Shown one piece after another: positions 35,662 to 44,979 of a DNA stretch of 64,000 nucleotides. The first letter of the stretch is position 1, and each line of letters begins with the position of its first letter. Made by a program: the position numbers and the translations under genes. Source of the stretch: Tessaracoccus rhinocerotis (lineage in GTDB: Bacteria > Actinomycetota > Actinomycetes > Propionibacteriales > Propionibacteriaceae); assembly GCF_007197885.1 (NCBI RefSeq), contig NZ_VKKG01000001.1, positions 124,001 to 188,000 on the forward strand. The letters are read 5' to 3'. The notes under the pieces were generated by a model. The model saw only the letters and a program-made list of their open reading frames with translations, was not told the origin of the DNA and searched no databases.

Positions 35662-35856
35662 TCAGCGGCGCCGGTCGACCCGGAACAGCTTCTGGCCCAC
35701 CGCCCACCACCCGATGCCGGCGGCCATCAGCACAACCACCATTCCCAGGCGTCCGATCGCGTTGCCGACGGTGATTCCGGCGACGATGAACGTCACCACC
35801 ACCAGGACCACGGTGAACATGGTGGCCATGAGGGTGCGCATGATCGGTGAGTCCAT
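35662..35856 (-). CDS. Small membrane protein of unknown function (64 aa)
   Basis: Two hydrophobic helices separated by a short turn (FTVVLVVVTFIVAGITVGNAIG and LGMVVVLMAAGIGWWAVGQKL) and a basic C-terminus (FRVDRRR). I chose the ATG 35856 because the first 29 codons of the longer frame have no coding character. No family is recognised. It is convergent with fabF and has no clear ribosome binding site. Confidence 0.45.
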   Translation of the reverse strand: MDSPIMRTLMATMFTVVLVVVTFIVAGITVGNAIGRLGMVVVLMAAGIGWWAVGQKLFRVDRRR

Positions 35857-35990
35857 GCCCACAGCGTAGCGATGCCGAGCAGGGGGTCCCGACCGGGTGA
35901 ATGGCAGCGTGAAAAAAGGCACAGTTGCCAAGCTCGTGGACAACGGTGCTCCGGTGAGTGGTTGCAGCCGGCGCGGTGCGCATGCTGGCT

Positions 35991-35996
35991 AGGCTG
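35991..35996 (+). promoter_or_regulatory. -10 box TAGGCT of a leaderless promoter
   Basis: TAGGCT ends 6 bases before the ATG 36003; no ribosome binding site is seen. Confidence 0.5.
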
Positions 35997-36002
35997 TCGT
36001 AC

Positions 36003-36698
36003 ATGCCGGAGGAAGACCACCAGGACGAACCCGTCGTCGTGCTGCTGGGCGACGACGCCGCGACGGGGGCCGCAACTTCCCGGCCCCCGTCACACCGCCT
36101 GCTCATGGCCGGGATCATCGGCACTGTCCTCGGGGCGGGCATCACGGCGGCAGGGTTCCTCGCAGGTACCGGCACACCTGAACCGATCGCCGTCACGTGG
36201 GACACCTTCCCCGAGGAGGTGCTGGGACTGGCGCGCGAGGACATCGGCCCCGCGCGCATGGGCACCCAACTCCGCGATCGCTACGACGAGTACTTGCGGC
36301 GGCAACTCGAGCTCCACCGGTTCGCGCACGGCGGTGACGGGGCCGAGGTGGCCTACGGGGGTCCGAACGGCGAGGCCACCGTGCGCCTGACGATCGTCAA
36401 TGGATCGCTCGCCCCGCCTGTCCCGTGGCTCACCGTCGGCGCGGATGGACTCCATGACCAAGGCCAGCGAACGGTTGTCATCGGCGAAGTCCGGTGCACT
36501 GTCGAGGTCTACTACTTCTCCTCCGCCGACGCCCAGGACACGGTCCGGGCGGAATCCCCGAACTGCGTCCTGAACGACGAGGCCCGAGGGCTGGGTCTGC
36601 GCCTCCGGGGCACCCTGGGGTCCTACTGGGGCGAGGGGCACGACGCCGGCGAGTTCGCCGAGGAACTCGTCGCCCTGCACTCGTGGCTGGTCGGCTGA
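36003..36698 (+). CDS. Single-pass membrane protein of unknown function (231 aa)
   Basis: An acidic cytoplasmic N-terminus (about 35 residues) is followed by one membrane helix (LLMAGIIGTVLGAGITAAGFLAG) and an external domain of about 170 residues with one Cys pair (VRCTVEV, SPNCVLN). The external part is not recognised. The ATG 36003 is chosen for its leaderless promoter; an upstream start at 35958 adds 15 residues. It lies between the fab operon and DUF3145. Confidence 0.6.
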   Translation: MPEEDHQDEPVVVLLGDDAATGAATSRPPSHRLLMAGIIGTVLGAGITAAGFLAGTGTPEPIAVTWDTFPEEVLGLAREDIGPARMGTQLRDRYDEYLRRQLELHRFAHGGDGAEVAYGGPNGEATVRLTIVNGSLAPPVPWLTVGADGLHDQGQRTVVIGEVRCTVEVYYFSSADAQDTVRAESPNCVLNDEARGLGLRLRGTLGSYWGEGHDAGEFAEELVALHSWLVG

Positions 36699-36702
36699 AC
36701 GG

Positions 36703-37227
36703 TCAGACCACCTGGTGCAGCCAGCGCACGGGCACGTCGTCGCCGGCATAGCGGAAGACGTCGAGTTCCTCGTCCCACGGCACACCGAGCAGGCCCTCGA
36801 GTGCGCGGTGGAGGCTCTCCCCGCCGAGGGCGTCGTTGGCGACGGCGCGCTTGATGCGGTCCTCGCCGACGAGGATGTCGCCGTGCACCCCCGTGGTGGC
36901 GCTGAAGGCCCCGAGCGTGGGGGTGAAGCTGAAGCGCTGGCCATCGGCCCCGGGGGAAGCGTCCTCGGTGACCTCGAAGCGGAGGCGCTGGAACGCGCCG
37001 AGCTTGCTGGCGAGCTCGGCCCCGGATCCAGCTCTCCCGACCCAGGACAACTCGGCGCGGCGCGACCCACGCTCGGCGGGCTGTTCGTCCCACTCGAAGG
37101 AGACCTGGTTGTCGAGGACGGCGCCGACGGCCCACTCGACGTGGGGGCACAGCGCTGCCGGCGTCGAGTGGATGAACACCATCCCTCGCGCCTTCGGCTG
37201 ACTCACAGCAGACATGCGTGCGGTCAT
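36703..37227 (-). CDS. DUF3145 family protein (174 aa)
   Basis: A conserved actinobacterial protein with GMVFIHSTPAALCPHVEWAVGAVLD and the C-terminal WDEELDVFRYAGDDVPVRWLHQVV. This is DUF3145, often encoded near the fab operon, and of unknown function. The start at 37227 has aggagga 7 bases upstream. Confidence 0.85.
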   Translation of the reverse strand: MTARMSAVSQPKARGMVFIHSTPAALCPHVEWAVGAVLDNQVSFEWDEQPAERGSRRAELSWVGRAGSGAELASKLGAFQRLRFEVTEDASPGADGQRFSFTPTLGAFSATTGVHGDILVGEDRIKRAVANDALGGESLHRALEGLLGVPWDEELDVFRYAGDDVPVRWLHQVV

Positions 37228-37420
37228 CTTCAGTTCCTCCTGGTCTCGGCGGGATTGCCTTCCCCTGCGATCCATCCGAGCCAGTCAGACCATCTTGCCC
37301 CAGCCCGGCAGCGAGTACAACTGCCCAGCCCTGACCTGCGCGGACCGCCGACGGCTTCACTGGCTCCGCGCTGACAAGCGGCAAGGGAAAAATCCGCCCC
37401 GGTCAGGTATACATGGGCTG

Positions 37421-39262
37421 GTGAGCGCACAGATCTCCATCGACGAAGCCCTGACCGGTACCGACCAGATCCGCCAGGTTCGGGCCTCTGCTTCCGGCGT
37501 CCACTGGCTGGCCAGCATCGCCACCGAGGACAACCGGACCACCATCCGCCGGTTCCACGCGGGCGGCACCACCGACCTCACGCCCGAGGCCAACGTCCGC
37601 TCGCGCGTGATGGAGTACGGCGGCGGCGCCTATGACGTTGCCGAGGACCTGGTGGTGTGGGTTGACGACACCACGAAGAGGCTGTGGCTCCTGGAGGGCG
37701 AGGCGCGCCGCCCGCTGACCCCCTCGCAGGAGCGGTTCCGCTTCGGCGGCCTGCACCTGGCGCCGCATCGTCGCATCGTCGTGGCCGTGCGCGAGGACCA
37801 CGCCGCCGCGCCGGAACCGCGCACCGAGATCGTCGCGCTCGACCTGGACGGTGACAACGAGGACGGCGGCCGGGTGCTGGTCACCGGCGCCGACTTCTAC
37901 GCCGGTCCCGTCGTCAAGGGCCATCGGCTGGCCTGGTTCCAGTGGATGCACCCCAACATGAGCTGGGACAGCTCCGAGGTGATGCTCGGCTCCCTCGACG
38001 ACCCGTCCGAAATCCAGGTCGTCGCCGGTGGCGACGGCACCAGCGCCCAGCATCCGCTGTGGCTGCAGACCGCGCTGGCCTGGACCTCGGACATGAGCGG
38101 CTACTGGAACTGGTACCACGGCAACCAGGAACGCCACACGCACTTCGCGGTGGAGCGTGACTGCGACATCCCGACCTGGGTGCTGGACGCCCCGCCCGCG
38201 TGCGTCGTCAACGACGACCTCGTGGCCACCGTCGAGATCGCCGACGGCGCCGGGGCCCTCACCCTGTGGCAGCCGAGCACCGGTGGCATCACGCGGCTGC
38301 TGCCGGGCACGTCGTTCATCGAGTCCATCGCCAGCATTGACGAGGACCTCTACGTCATCGCCGGCTGGGCCAGGCGTCCCCAGTCGTTGGTCCACATCTC
38401 GCCCGACGGCCTGGTCGACGAGATCGTCGGCGGTGACCCACTCCCGGGTGCTGTGGCGCCGCAGGCCCGCTGGTCGGAGGGCGAGGCCGGGCCCGTGCAC
38501 TCGTGGTTCTACGCGCCGGCCGAGGCCCTGAGCCCACCGCTGCTCGTGAAGACCCACGGCGGTCCCACCAGCGCCGCCCGCGCCGACTACGACCGCGAGA
38601 TCCAGTTCTGGGTGTCACGCGGTTTCGCGGTTCTGGACGTCAACTACTCCGGCTCCACCGGCTTCGGCCGCGCCTACCGTGACCGCCTCAAGGGCCGATG
38701 GGGCCTGTTGGACGTCAGCGACGTCGTCGCCGCCGTCGGTGAGATCACCGCCGCCGGGCTCGCGGACCCCGCCCGGGTGGCCATCATGGGCGGCAGCGCC
38801 GGCGGGTACACAACCCTGCAGTCGCTCGTGACCACTGACGTGTTCGCGGCGGGCATGAGTTCCTACGGCATCGGCGACCTCCGCACGCTGGCCACCGACA
38901 CCCACAAGGCGGAGTCCCGCTACCCGGACTCCCTGGTGGGGCCGTGGCCGGAGGCGGAGGAGACCTATCTGGCGCGCTCCCCCATCACCCAGCTGGAGAA
39001 CCTCTCCACGCCGATGCTGATCCTGCAGGGCATGGATGACAAGGTGGTGCCGCCGAACCAGGCCTTCGACATGGCCGAGGCCGTCCGCGCCAAGGGGCAG
39101 CCGCTGGCGCTGGTCACTTTCGAGGGCGAGGGCCACGGTTTCCGCTCGATGGCCGCGAGGCGCACGGCCCTGGAGTCCAAGGTCTCATTCCTGCAGCAGG
39201 TGTTCGGGATGGAGCACAGCACCGACGTCCCCCGACTGGAGATCGAGAATCTGCCCCAGTGA
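37421..39262 (+). CDS. S9-family prolyl oligopeptidase-like serine peptidase (613 aa)
   Basis: An N-terminal beta-propeller region (about residues 1-350) precedes a C-terminal alpha/beta-hydrolase domain. The nucleophile is in GGSAGGYTTLQ, the Asp in ILQGMDDKVVPP and the His in GEGHGFR; the oxyanion HGGP is in KTHGGPTSAA. It would cleave short peptides or act on N-acylated ones (acylaminoacyl-peptidase type). There is no signal peptide, so it acts in the cytoplasm. The GTG 37421 follows TATACA by 7 bases and may be leaderless; the frame upstream to 37214 overlaps the DUF3145 promoter region. Confidence 0.92.
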   Translation: MSAQISIDEALTGTDQIRQVRASASGVHWLASIATEDNRTTIRRFHAGGTTDLTPEANVRSRVMEYGGGAYDVAEDLVVWVDDTTKRLWLLEGEARRPLTPSQERFRFGGLHLAPHRRIVVAVREDHAAAPEPRTEIVALDLDGDNEDGGRVLVTGADFYAGPVVKGHRLAWFQWMHPNMSWDSSEVMLGSLDDPSEIQVVAGGDGTSAQHPLWLQTALAWTSDMSGYWNWYHGNQERHTHFAVERDCDIPTWVLDAPPACVVNDDLVATVEIADGAGALTLWQPSTGGITRLLPGTSFIESIASIDEDLYVIAGWARRPQSLVHISPDGLVDEIVGGDPLPGAVAPQARWSEGEAGPVHSWFYAPAEALSPPLLVKTHGGPTSAARADYDREIQFWVSRGFAVLDVNYSGSTGFGRAYRDRLKGRWGLLDVSDVVAAVGEITAAGLADPARVAIMGGSAGGYTTLQSLVTTDVFAAGMSSYGIGDLRTLATDTHKAESRYPDSLVGPWPEAEETYLARSPITQLENLSTPMLILQGMDDKVVPPNQAFDMAEAVRAKGQPLALVTFEGEGHGFRSMAARRTALESKVSFLQQVFGMEHSTDVPRLEIENLPQ

Positions 39263-39413
39263 TCACACGTCTGATCACATGCAGTAAGCGATGCGTCGCA
39301 GAGCCCGGGAACTGACCCCACCGGGCACCTAACGTGCGAGCGCGGCACGGCCCGTCCAACGTGGGGCGGGAGCAGATGCCGTCGTCACACCGCGATTGGT
39401 GCTGGAGGAATCC

Positions 39414-41901
39414 TTGTCACTCCCCATCCGCAGGACCAGGACGCTGTACGCGTTACTGCTTGCCTGGGCGCTGTCGACCACCTTGGTGCTCGCCGCCCCC
39501 TCGGCCGCGAAGGCCGACCCCGTCATCCACTCCCGGACCCTGACCCCGCTGGCCGAAGGCAACGACGTCATCTCCCGACTCGGTACCAACCGGGGACGCG
39601 GGATGATGCGCGAGTCCCTCGGGATCTCCATCGACGCCGGTGCCGTCCTCGAGGCGCGAGTCACCAACGGCGTCGCCGACGTGAACATCGCACTCACCAC
39701 CGACGACCACCAGCAGGACCTGCAGGGCGCCCTGCCCGTCGACGGCTCCTGGCGGGCGTTGACCGCCAACAAGGCCAGCGCCGTGTTCGCCCGCTCACGC
39801 GAATGGCCCACGGCCCCGCAGATCGAGTACCGGCGGCTAGGAGTTCAACCAGATCAACGTCCGGCTCCGGCTCGACGTACTGGCCCGCATCGCCGAGCTC
39901 ACGGGCACCGACGGCTTCGTGGGCTTCAACCGCGGTTTGAGGGAACTGCGCGCCGACGAGTCCTTCAACGGCTGGCCCAGCCGCAACGACCTGGTCGCCG
40001 AACTCTGGGGGCAGGCACGCGGCTACGACCTCCTGCCCTGGTTCGACCAGTTCGGCCTCCCGGTAAGCGCCGACGTCGAGGCCGGTATCCGAGACCTGGA
40101 CCGCCTGCCCGCCGTGCTGCCGCTGGGAGACTACTTCAGCGATCACACCGTGGCCACGGCCGCAGCCGCGAAACTCGGCCTCGACTCACCGGGCAGGTTG
40201 GTGGCCACCACTGACCTCCTGGGACTGGGCTACTCGGGGACGCTGGCCGTGGACGCCGAGATCGCCGACGCGTCCCGCATCTAGGCCGGTGGCGCCACCC
40301 TGTGGGCCGGCACCCGGCAGGTCGGCCAGGCAGCCTTCGTGGCGGGCCGGGCGGACTTCGGCAAGCTCCCGATCGGCACCTACACCCTCAGGTTCCCGCA
40401 GGACCGTGTCACCGGCACCGTGCCGCAACGCCTGAGCGTGCAGGTCAACCACGCCGCAGCCACCGTCGTGGACGTCTCCTACCCCGCGACGGCCGCGCCG
40501 AGCAACGTCAACGGCAGTCGGTTCGTGCTGCGCGGGCTGGGCGACGGCAACTTCGCCGAGGTCTCCCACGACCCCGCGACGGGGTCATTCACCATCAGCG
40601 ACGGCCTCGGCGCACCGCACGTCTACTTCAACGACGAGTACGCGAGGATCACCGTGACCGACGGGGCCAGCACACTGTTCGACCGCAGCTTCGTCGGCGA
40701 CACCGGGCGCCCGGAGGCCGAGCGTGCCACGACGGTGGCCGCCGGGATCGGCAGCATCCTCACCATCAAGCACCGGGAGTACTCGGGGAGGCTGCTCGAA
40801 CTCGACGCCAACACGGGCGCCGACAAGGCCGGGCTCAACACGACCGCGGTGACCACCCAGTACGAGGTGACCGGCCACGGTCTGGTCAAGGTCGGGGGCG
40901 GCAACGACGTCGCCGACGAGTTCGCCGACGCGCTGGAGACGGCACTGACGCAGCTGCGGGCGACCGCCGTCGCGAATCCGGGAGCACGGCTCGAGGTACA
41001 GGCCTCGGCACTGCGCAACGCCATCGCGCAGGTGAGCGACGCAGCCCGGCGCACCGCGTTGTTGGAAGCACACGGCACGCTTCTCGAGGGACTCGTGCGT
41101 CCGGCCACCACCGCCGCCGTGGACGTGGTGCTGGCAGCGCCTCTCGCCTCGCAGTCGGGGCAGCCGTCGTCGAACCTGTTCGACGGCGACCTCGCCACGG
41201 CGTTCCACTCGCCGTGGGGCTCCAGCGTGGCGTTTCCCTACGACATCGACCTCGATCTGGGCCCCGTGCCCGTCGAGCTCGACTCGCTGGTCCTGGTCCC
41301 GCACGACCCCGGTGGCAGCGGCACCTCCAACGGCCGACCGGCCGCGTACCGCGTCCTGGCCGGTGACGACGCCTCCTCCCTCACGGAGATCGCGTCGGGC
41401 ACCTGGGTCGACGACGCCACCTCGAAGTTGGTGCCACTGCAGGGGACAGCGAGGTTCGTGCGACTCGAGGTCATCGGCAGCTACGGCAACACCCTCGACA
41501 CGTGGGTCTCGGCCCGCGAACTGCAGGTGTTCGGTACCGGGGTCGGTGCATTTTCCGTGGCGATGACCCGGACGGACACGACCGTCACGCCCAGCGTCGG
41601 GGACGTGCTCACCTTCGAGATCGACTACACCAACAACACCGCCTCGGCGCTGACGGTGTTCCCCCGCAGCAGCAACCTCAGTGGGGCGCTGACGACGGGA
41701 ACGCCGAACTGCCGTTGGCAGGGCCTGGGTGCCGGGGCCACGCGCGGCTGTACCACGGCCAGCCACACGGTCACCGCCGACGACGTCGCCGTCGGCCGGT
41801 TCACGCCGGCAGTGGTGTTCGACGCCACCGCCGACCGCGACGGCACGGACGTGCTGGAGGCGGGCTTCGTCGCCACCGTGGGATCGGTGGTGATCGGCTG
41901 A
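39414..41901 (+). pseudogene. M60-like (enhancin-type) secreted metallopeptidase, catalytic core deleted
   Basis: A TTG start at 39414 behind ggagga is followed by a signal peptide (LLLAWALSTTLVLAAPSAAKA) and an N-terminal module (VISRLGTNRGRGMMRESLGI, IALTTDDHQQ) typical of M60 peptidases. At about 39837 the frame changes and the sequence resumes far downstream in the family (VRLRLDVLARIAELTGTDGFVGFNRG, RGYDLLPWFDQFGL). The catalytic HExxH region is missing. A TAG at 40282-40284 interrupts the second part, but the same frame continues to 41901 with an F5/8C-like carbohydrate-binding domain (NLFDGDLATAFHSP, RFVRLEVIGSYG) and a DUF11-like domain. It cannot make an active enzyme. The family attacks mucin glycoproteins. 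Confidence 0.72.
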
Positions 41902-41959
41902 GTGTGGTTCTCCGCCGGTCGGGTGGCGCGCCGCGCTGCCCGGCGGCGGTCTCAACCGC

Positions 41960-42916
41960 TCAGGGCCAGCGGGCGCCGAGTGAGATCACGCCGAGGGCAG
42001 CGCCGATGGCGAAGATGATCGCGAGGCCGGCGTAGCGGTCGGTGACCTCCATCGGGACGCGCTCGTAGCCGATGTCGGAGCGGATGGCCTCGTAGATCTC
42101 GCGCAGTTCGCTGGCGGTCTCGGCGGAGAACTTCTTGCCGCCGGAGCGCTTGGCGATCTCGGAGAGTTCGTAGTGGTCCACTGCCACGCGCTGGCGCTGG
42201 CCGTTGGACTCCACCCAGCCGTCCTGGGTCCCGTAGGCGATCGTGTAGATCGGAACGCCCTGCTCCTTCGACTTCTCGGCGGCCGTGGCCGAATTGCGTC
42301 CCATGTTGGTGGCGCCGTCGGCCAGGAGCACGATCGCCGCGGGCGGCACCGAGTCCGGGTCGTCCGGGTCCGGCGGGACCATCTTGAGCGCCTCCAGGCT
42401 GGCGTAGATGCCCTCGCCGGTGGCGGTCGAGGGGGCCAGCTTCAGCGCGTCGATCGCCCGGGTGACCGCGCCGCGGTCGATGGTCGGCGGGACTGCCACG
42501 TTGGCGGTGCCGGCGAAGGAGACGAGGGCGACGTTGAAGCGCTCGGGCAGGTTCATCACGAACTGCTTGGCCGAAGCCTTGGCGGCGTCGAGCCGGTTGG
42601 GGTCGACGTCGGTGGCCTCCATGGACCAGGAGACGTCGATGACCACGACGACGGAGGCCCGGTCGCGCGGCTGGTTGGCGTAGTCCTTGGGCATCGCCCA
42701 GGCGATGATCAGGGACGCCAGCGAGAGCAGCGCCAGCAGCACGGCACCGTGCCGCTTCCACGCGGCGTCCTTGGGCAGGACGAGCTTCAGCCGGTCGGAG
42801 ACCCTGGCCTTGGTCTGTTTGCCCGACAGCACGAGGTACAAGACGGCCACCAGTGGGATCACCAGCAGCGCCCACAGGCGGTTGGGGGCGAGGAACTCGA
42901 GCGCGAGCAGCGTCAT
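41960..42916 (-). CDS. BatA-like von Willebrand factor A protein (318 aa)
   Basis: Membrane helices lie at the N-terminus (LWALLVIPLVAVLYLVL; VLLALLSLASLIIAWAM) and C-terminus, with a VWA domain between. The metal-ion-dependent adhesion site (DVSWSMEATD, DGATNMG) is intact. The ATG 42916 overlaps the upstream VWA gene by 4 bases (ATGA). It is the last gene of the MoxR-DUF58-VWA-VWA operon, a set thought to act as a chaperone or stress system at the membrane. Confidence 0.88.
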   Translation of the reverse strand: MTLLALEFLAPNRLWALLVIPLVAVLYLVLSGKQTKARVSDRLKLVLPKDAAWKRHGAVLLALLSLASLIIAWAMPKDYANQPRDRASVVVVIDVSWSMEATDVDPNRLDAAKASAKQFVMNLPERFNVALVSFAGTANVAVPPTIDRGAVTRAIDALKLAPSTATGEGIYASLEALKMVPPDPDDPDSVPPAAIVLLADGATNMGRNSATAAEKSKEQGVPIYTIAYGTQDGWVESNGQRQRVAVDHYELSEIAKRSGGKKFSAETASELREIYEAIRSDIGYERVPMEVTDRYAGLAIIFAIGAALGVISLGARWP

Positions 42917-43893
42917 CGCGGCCACCTCGCGGCCATCATCACGGCGCCGAGTGCGGCGACGATCGCGAAGCCGAGTGCGCCGAACGCGTACTGGGCCGTG
43001 ATCGGCTTGGCGACCTCCTCGTAACCGACGGAGGACCCGATCTCCTGGTACGCATCGGCGAGCGAGTCGGCGCTGTCAGCGTTCACTGCCGTACCTCCCG
43101 TCTCCTCCGCGATGGCCTTCAGCGTGGCGACGTCCGGGGCCACGTTCTCGCGGGCCCCGTCGACGTCGACGTATCCATTCTGCGTCCCGTAGGCAATCGT
43201 GAACACCGGCACCTCCGCCGCCTTCGCGGCCGCGGCGGGGCCTGAGTGTCCGGCACCGACGGTGTTGGTGCCGTCGGAGAGCATCACGACCATCGCGGGC
43301 GGCGACTCCTCGTCCTCGCCCACTGGGGCCTGCTCGATCGCCTCCAGCGAGACCGTGATGGCCTCGCCGATGGCGGTGCCCTCCTCGAGCTGCAGGGCCA
43401 TCAGCGCCCGCTCGAAGGCGCCCCGGTCGGTCGACGGGGGCATCTTGATCTGGGGGGTGCCGTTCAGGGAAACCAGCGCGACGTTGTAGCCGTCGGGCAG
43501 CTCGTTGACGAAGTCCAGGGCACCCTGCTTGGCGGCCGCCAGCCGGTCAGGTTCAACGTCCTCGGCCTGCATGGACAGCGAGGTGTCGACCACCATGACG
43601 ACGGTCGCGCGCTCGCGCGGCACCTTCTCGGTCCCGAGCGGCTGCGCCCACGCCAGGCCGAGGGCCACCAGCGAGCACAGGCTCATCGCCACCGCGAGGT
43701 GGCGCGTCCAGCGGCGCTGCGAGCCGACGACCGAGCCGAGCACCCCGGTGTTGGTGAAGCGGAACGACACCCTGCCCTTCATGCGCATCAGCAGGATGTA
43801 GAGCAGCACGAGGACGGGCAGGGTGACCAGCACCCAGAGCCGCTCGGGCGTCTTGAACTCGGGTAGCAGTAGGGGAACCAGCTGTGGGATCAC
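42913..43893 (-). CDS. BatA-like von Willebrand factor A protein (326 aa)
   Basis: Same layout as its neighbour: N-terminal helices (LWVLVTLPVLVLLYILLM; LAVAMSLCSLVALGLAWAQPL), a VWA domain with an intact MIDAS (DTSLSMQAED, DGTNTVG) and a C-terminal helix. The GTG 43893 overlaps the DUF58 gene by 4 bases; the longer frame from 44193 runs inside that gene. It resembles the product of 41960-42916, so the pair likely arose by duplication. Confidence 0.88.
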   Translation of the reverse strand: MIPQLVPLLLPEFKTPERLWVLVTLPVLVLLYILLMRMKGRVSFRFTNTGVLGSVVGSQRRWTRHLAVAMSLCSLVALGLAWAQPLGTEKVPRERATVVMVVDTSLSMQAEDVEPDRLAAAKQGALDFVNELPDGYNVALVSLNGTPQIKMPPSTDRGAFERALMALQLEEGTAIGEAITVSLEAIEQAPVGEDEESPPAMVVMLSDGTNTVGAGHSGPAAAAKAAEVPVFTIAYGTQNGYVDVDGARENVAPDVATLKAIAEETGGTAVNADSADSLADAYQEIGSSVGYEEVAKPITAQYAFGALGFAIVAALGAVMMAARWPR

Positions 43894-44969
43894 TTGCTGA
43901 CCCCCTGCGGCGGCTGGTGCAGCATGCTCGCCACGCGGCGGTAGTTGAGGACGAAGCGGGCGATGTCGGTGACCCAGTCCCGGTCCGTGCGGAGCTGGAT
44001 GTGGCCGGCGCCGGCACGGCGGATCGCCACCTTCACCCGCTCCCGCTGGGCACGGGTCGCGGCGTCCATGCGGGCCCGCGCCTCCGGGTCGGAGGTGTTG
44101 ATGTAGCGGCGGAAGGACGTCTCCGGGTCCCGGATCAGCATCTCGCCGACGTCGGGGAACTCCATCTCGTGGCGGTCGATGACCTCGATGCACAGTACCT
44201 GGTTGCGCACCGCGAGGCGTCGGATGGCCCGTTCCCAGGAGGGCTCGACGTCGGGGTTGAGCTCGTGGTCGCCTGCGGTGAGGAAGTCCGAGACCACGAC
44301 TCGCATGCCGCGGCGGCGCTGGGAGCGTGCGAGCTGCTCGATGCCGTCGGCGAGTTCCAGGCCGCCGGGGGCGTTGTCCGGGACGATGGGCTCGGTCAGC
44401 AGCTTGCGCAGCAGGGCGTACAGGGCGTTGCGCCCGGAACGGGCCTGGAGCCGCTTGACGCGGTCGGGCAACATCATCATCCCGCCGAAGCGGTCCCCCA
44501 TCTTCTGGCTGAGGAACCCGATCGTCGCGATGGCGGCGATGCCCAGGTCGCGCTTCGTGATGCCCTCGGTGCCCCAGTTCATCGACGGCGTGACGTCCAG
44601 CAGGGCCCAGATCTCGAGCTCGCGGTCAGCCATCGTGTCTCGCACGTGCGGGACCGTGGTGCGAGCCGTGACCGCCCAGTCGATCTTGCGCACGTCGTCC
44701 TGCCCCGGCTGGTAGACCCGGGCGTCGTTGGTGTCCGACCCGGGCCCGGGCAGCAGCCCGAGGTGGTCGCCGTGGAGGAAGCCCTCCAGACGGCGCACGA
44801 CCGTGAGTTCGAGCCTCCGGAGGGCGGCCTCGGGGGCGAGGCGGTTAAGTGGGATGGTCGGCCCCGCGGGGACCTTGAGCACCGACGTCGCCGCCCCGGC
44901 GTCACGGTTGCCCGCCGGGACCGCGAGCATCGGGGCGCCGCTCGGCGGCGAGAAGGAGACCTCAGCCAA
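43890..44969 (-). CDS. DUF58 domain-containing protein (359 aa)
   Basis: The DUF58 signature is clear: VYQPGQDDVRKIDWAVTARTTVPHVRD, then a VWA-like region (LDVTPSMNWG). These proteins work with MoxR ATPases and VWA proteins. The second gene of the operon, ending 4 bases into the next. Confidence 0.92.
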   Translation of the reverse strand: MAEVSFSPPSGAPMLAVPAGNRDAGAATSVLKVPAGPTIPLNRLAPEAALRRLELTVVRRLEGFLHGDHLGLLPGPGSDTNDARVYQPGQDDVRKIDWAVTARTTVPHVRDTMADRELEIWALLDVTPSMNWGTEGITKRDLGIAAIATIGFLSQKMGDRFGGMMMLPDRVKRLQARSGRNALYALLRKLLTEPIVPDNAPGGLELADGIEQLARSQRRRGMRVVVSDFLTAGDHELNPDVEPSWERAIRRLAVRNQVLCIEVIDRHEMEFPDVGEMLIRDPETSFRRYINTSDPEARARMDAATRAQRERVKVAIRRAGAGHIQLRTDRDWVTDIARFVLNYRRVASMLHQPPQGVSK

Positions 44970-44979
44970 GACGGTCCCC

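Noticed and set aside
40282-40284. TAG in the M60-like gene as a possible recoded (readthrough or pyrrolysine) codon
   Set aside because: The same gene also has a large deletion and frame change, no recoding signal is visible, and actinobacteria seldom use pyrrolysine, so a pseudogene explains it better.
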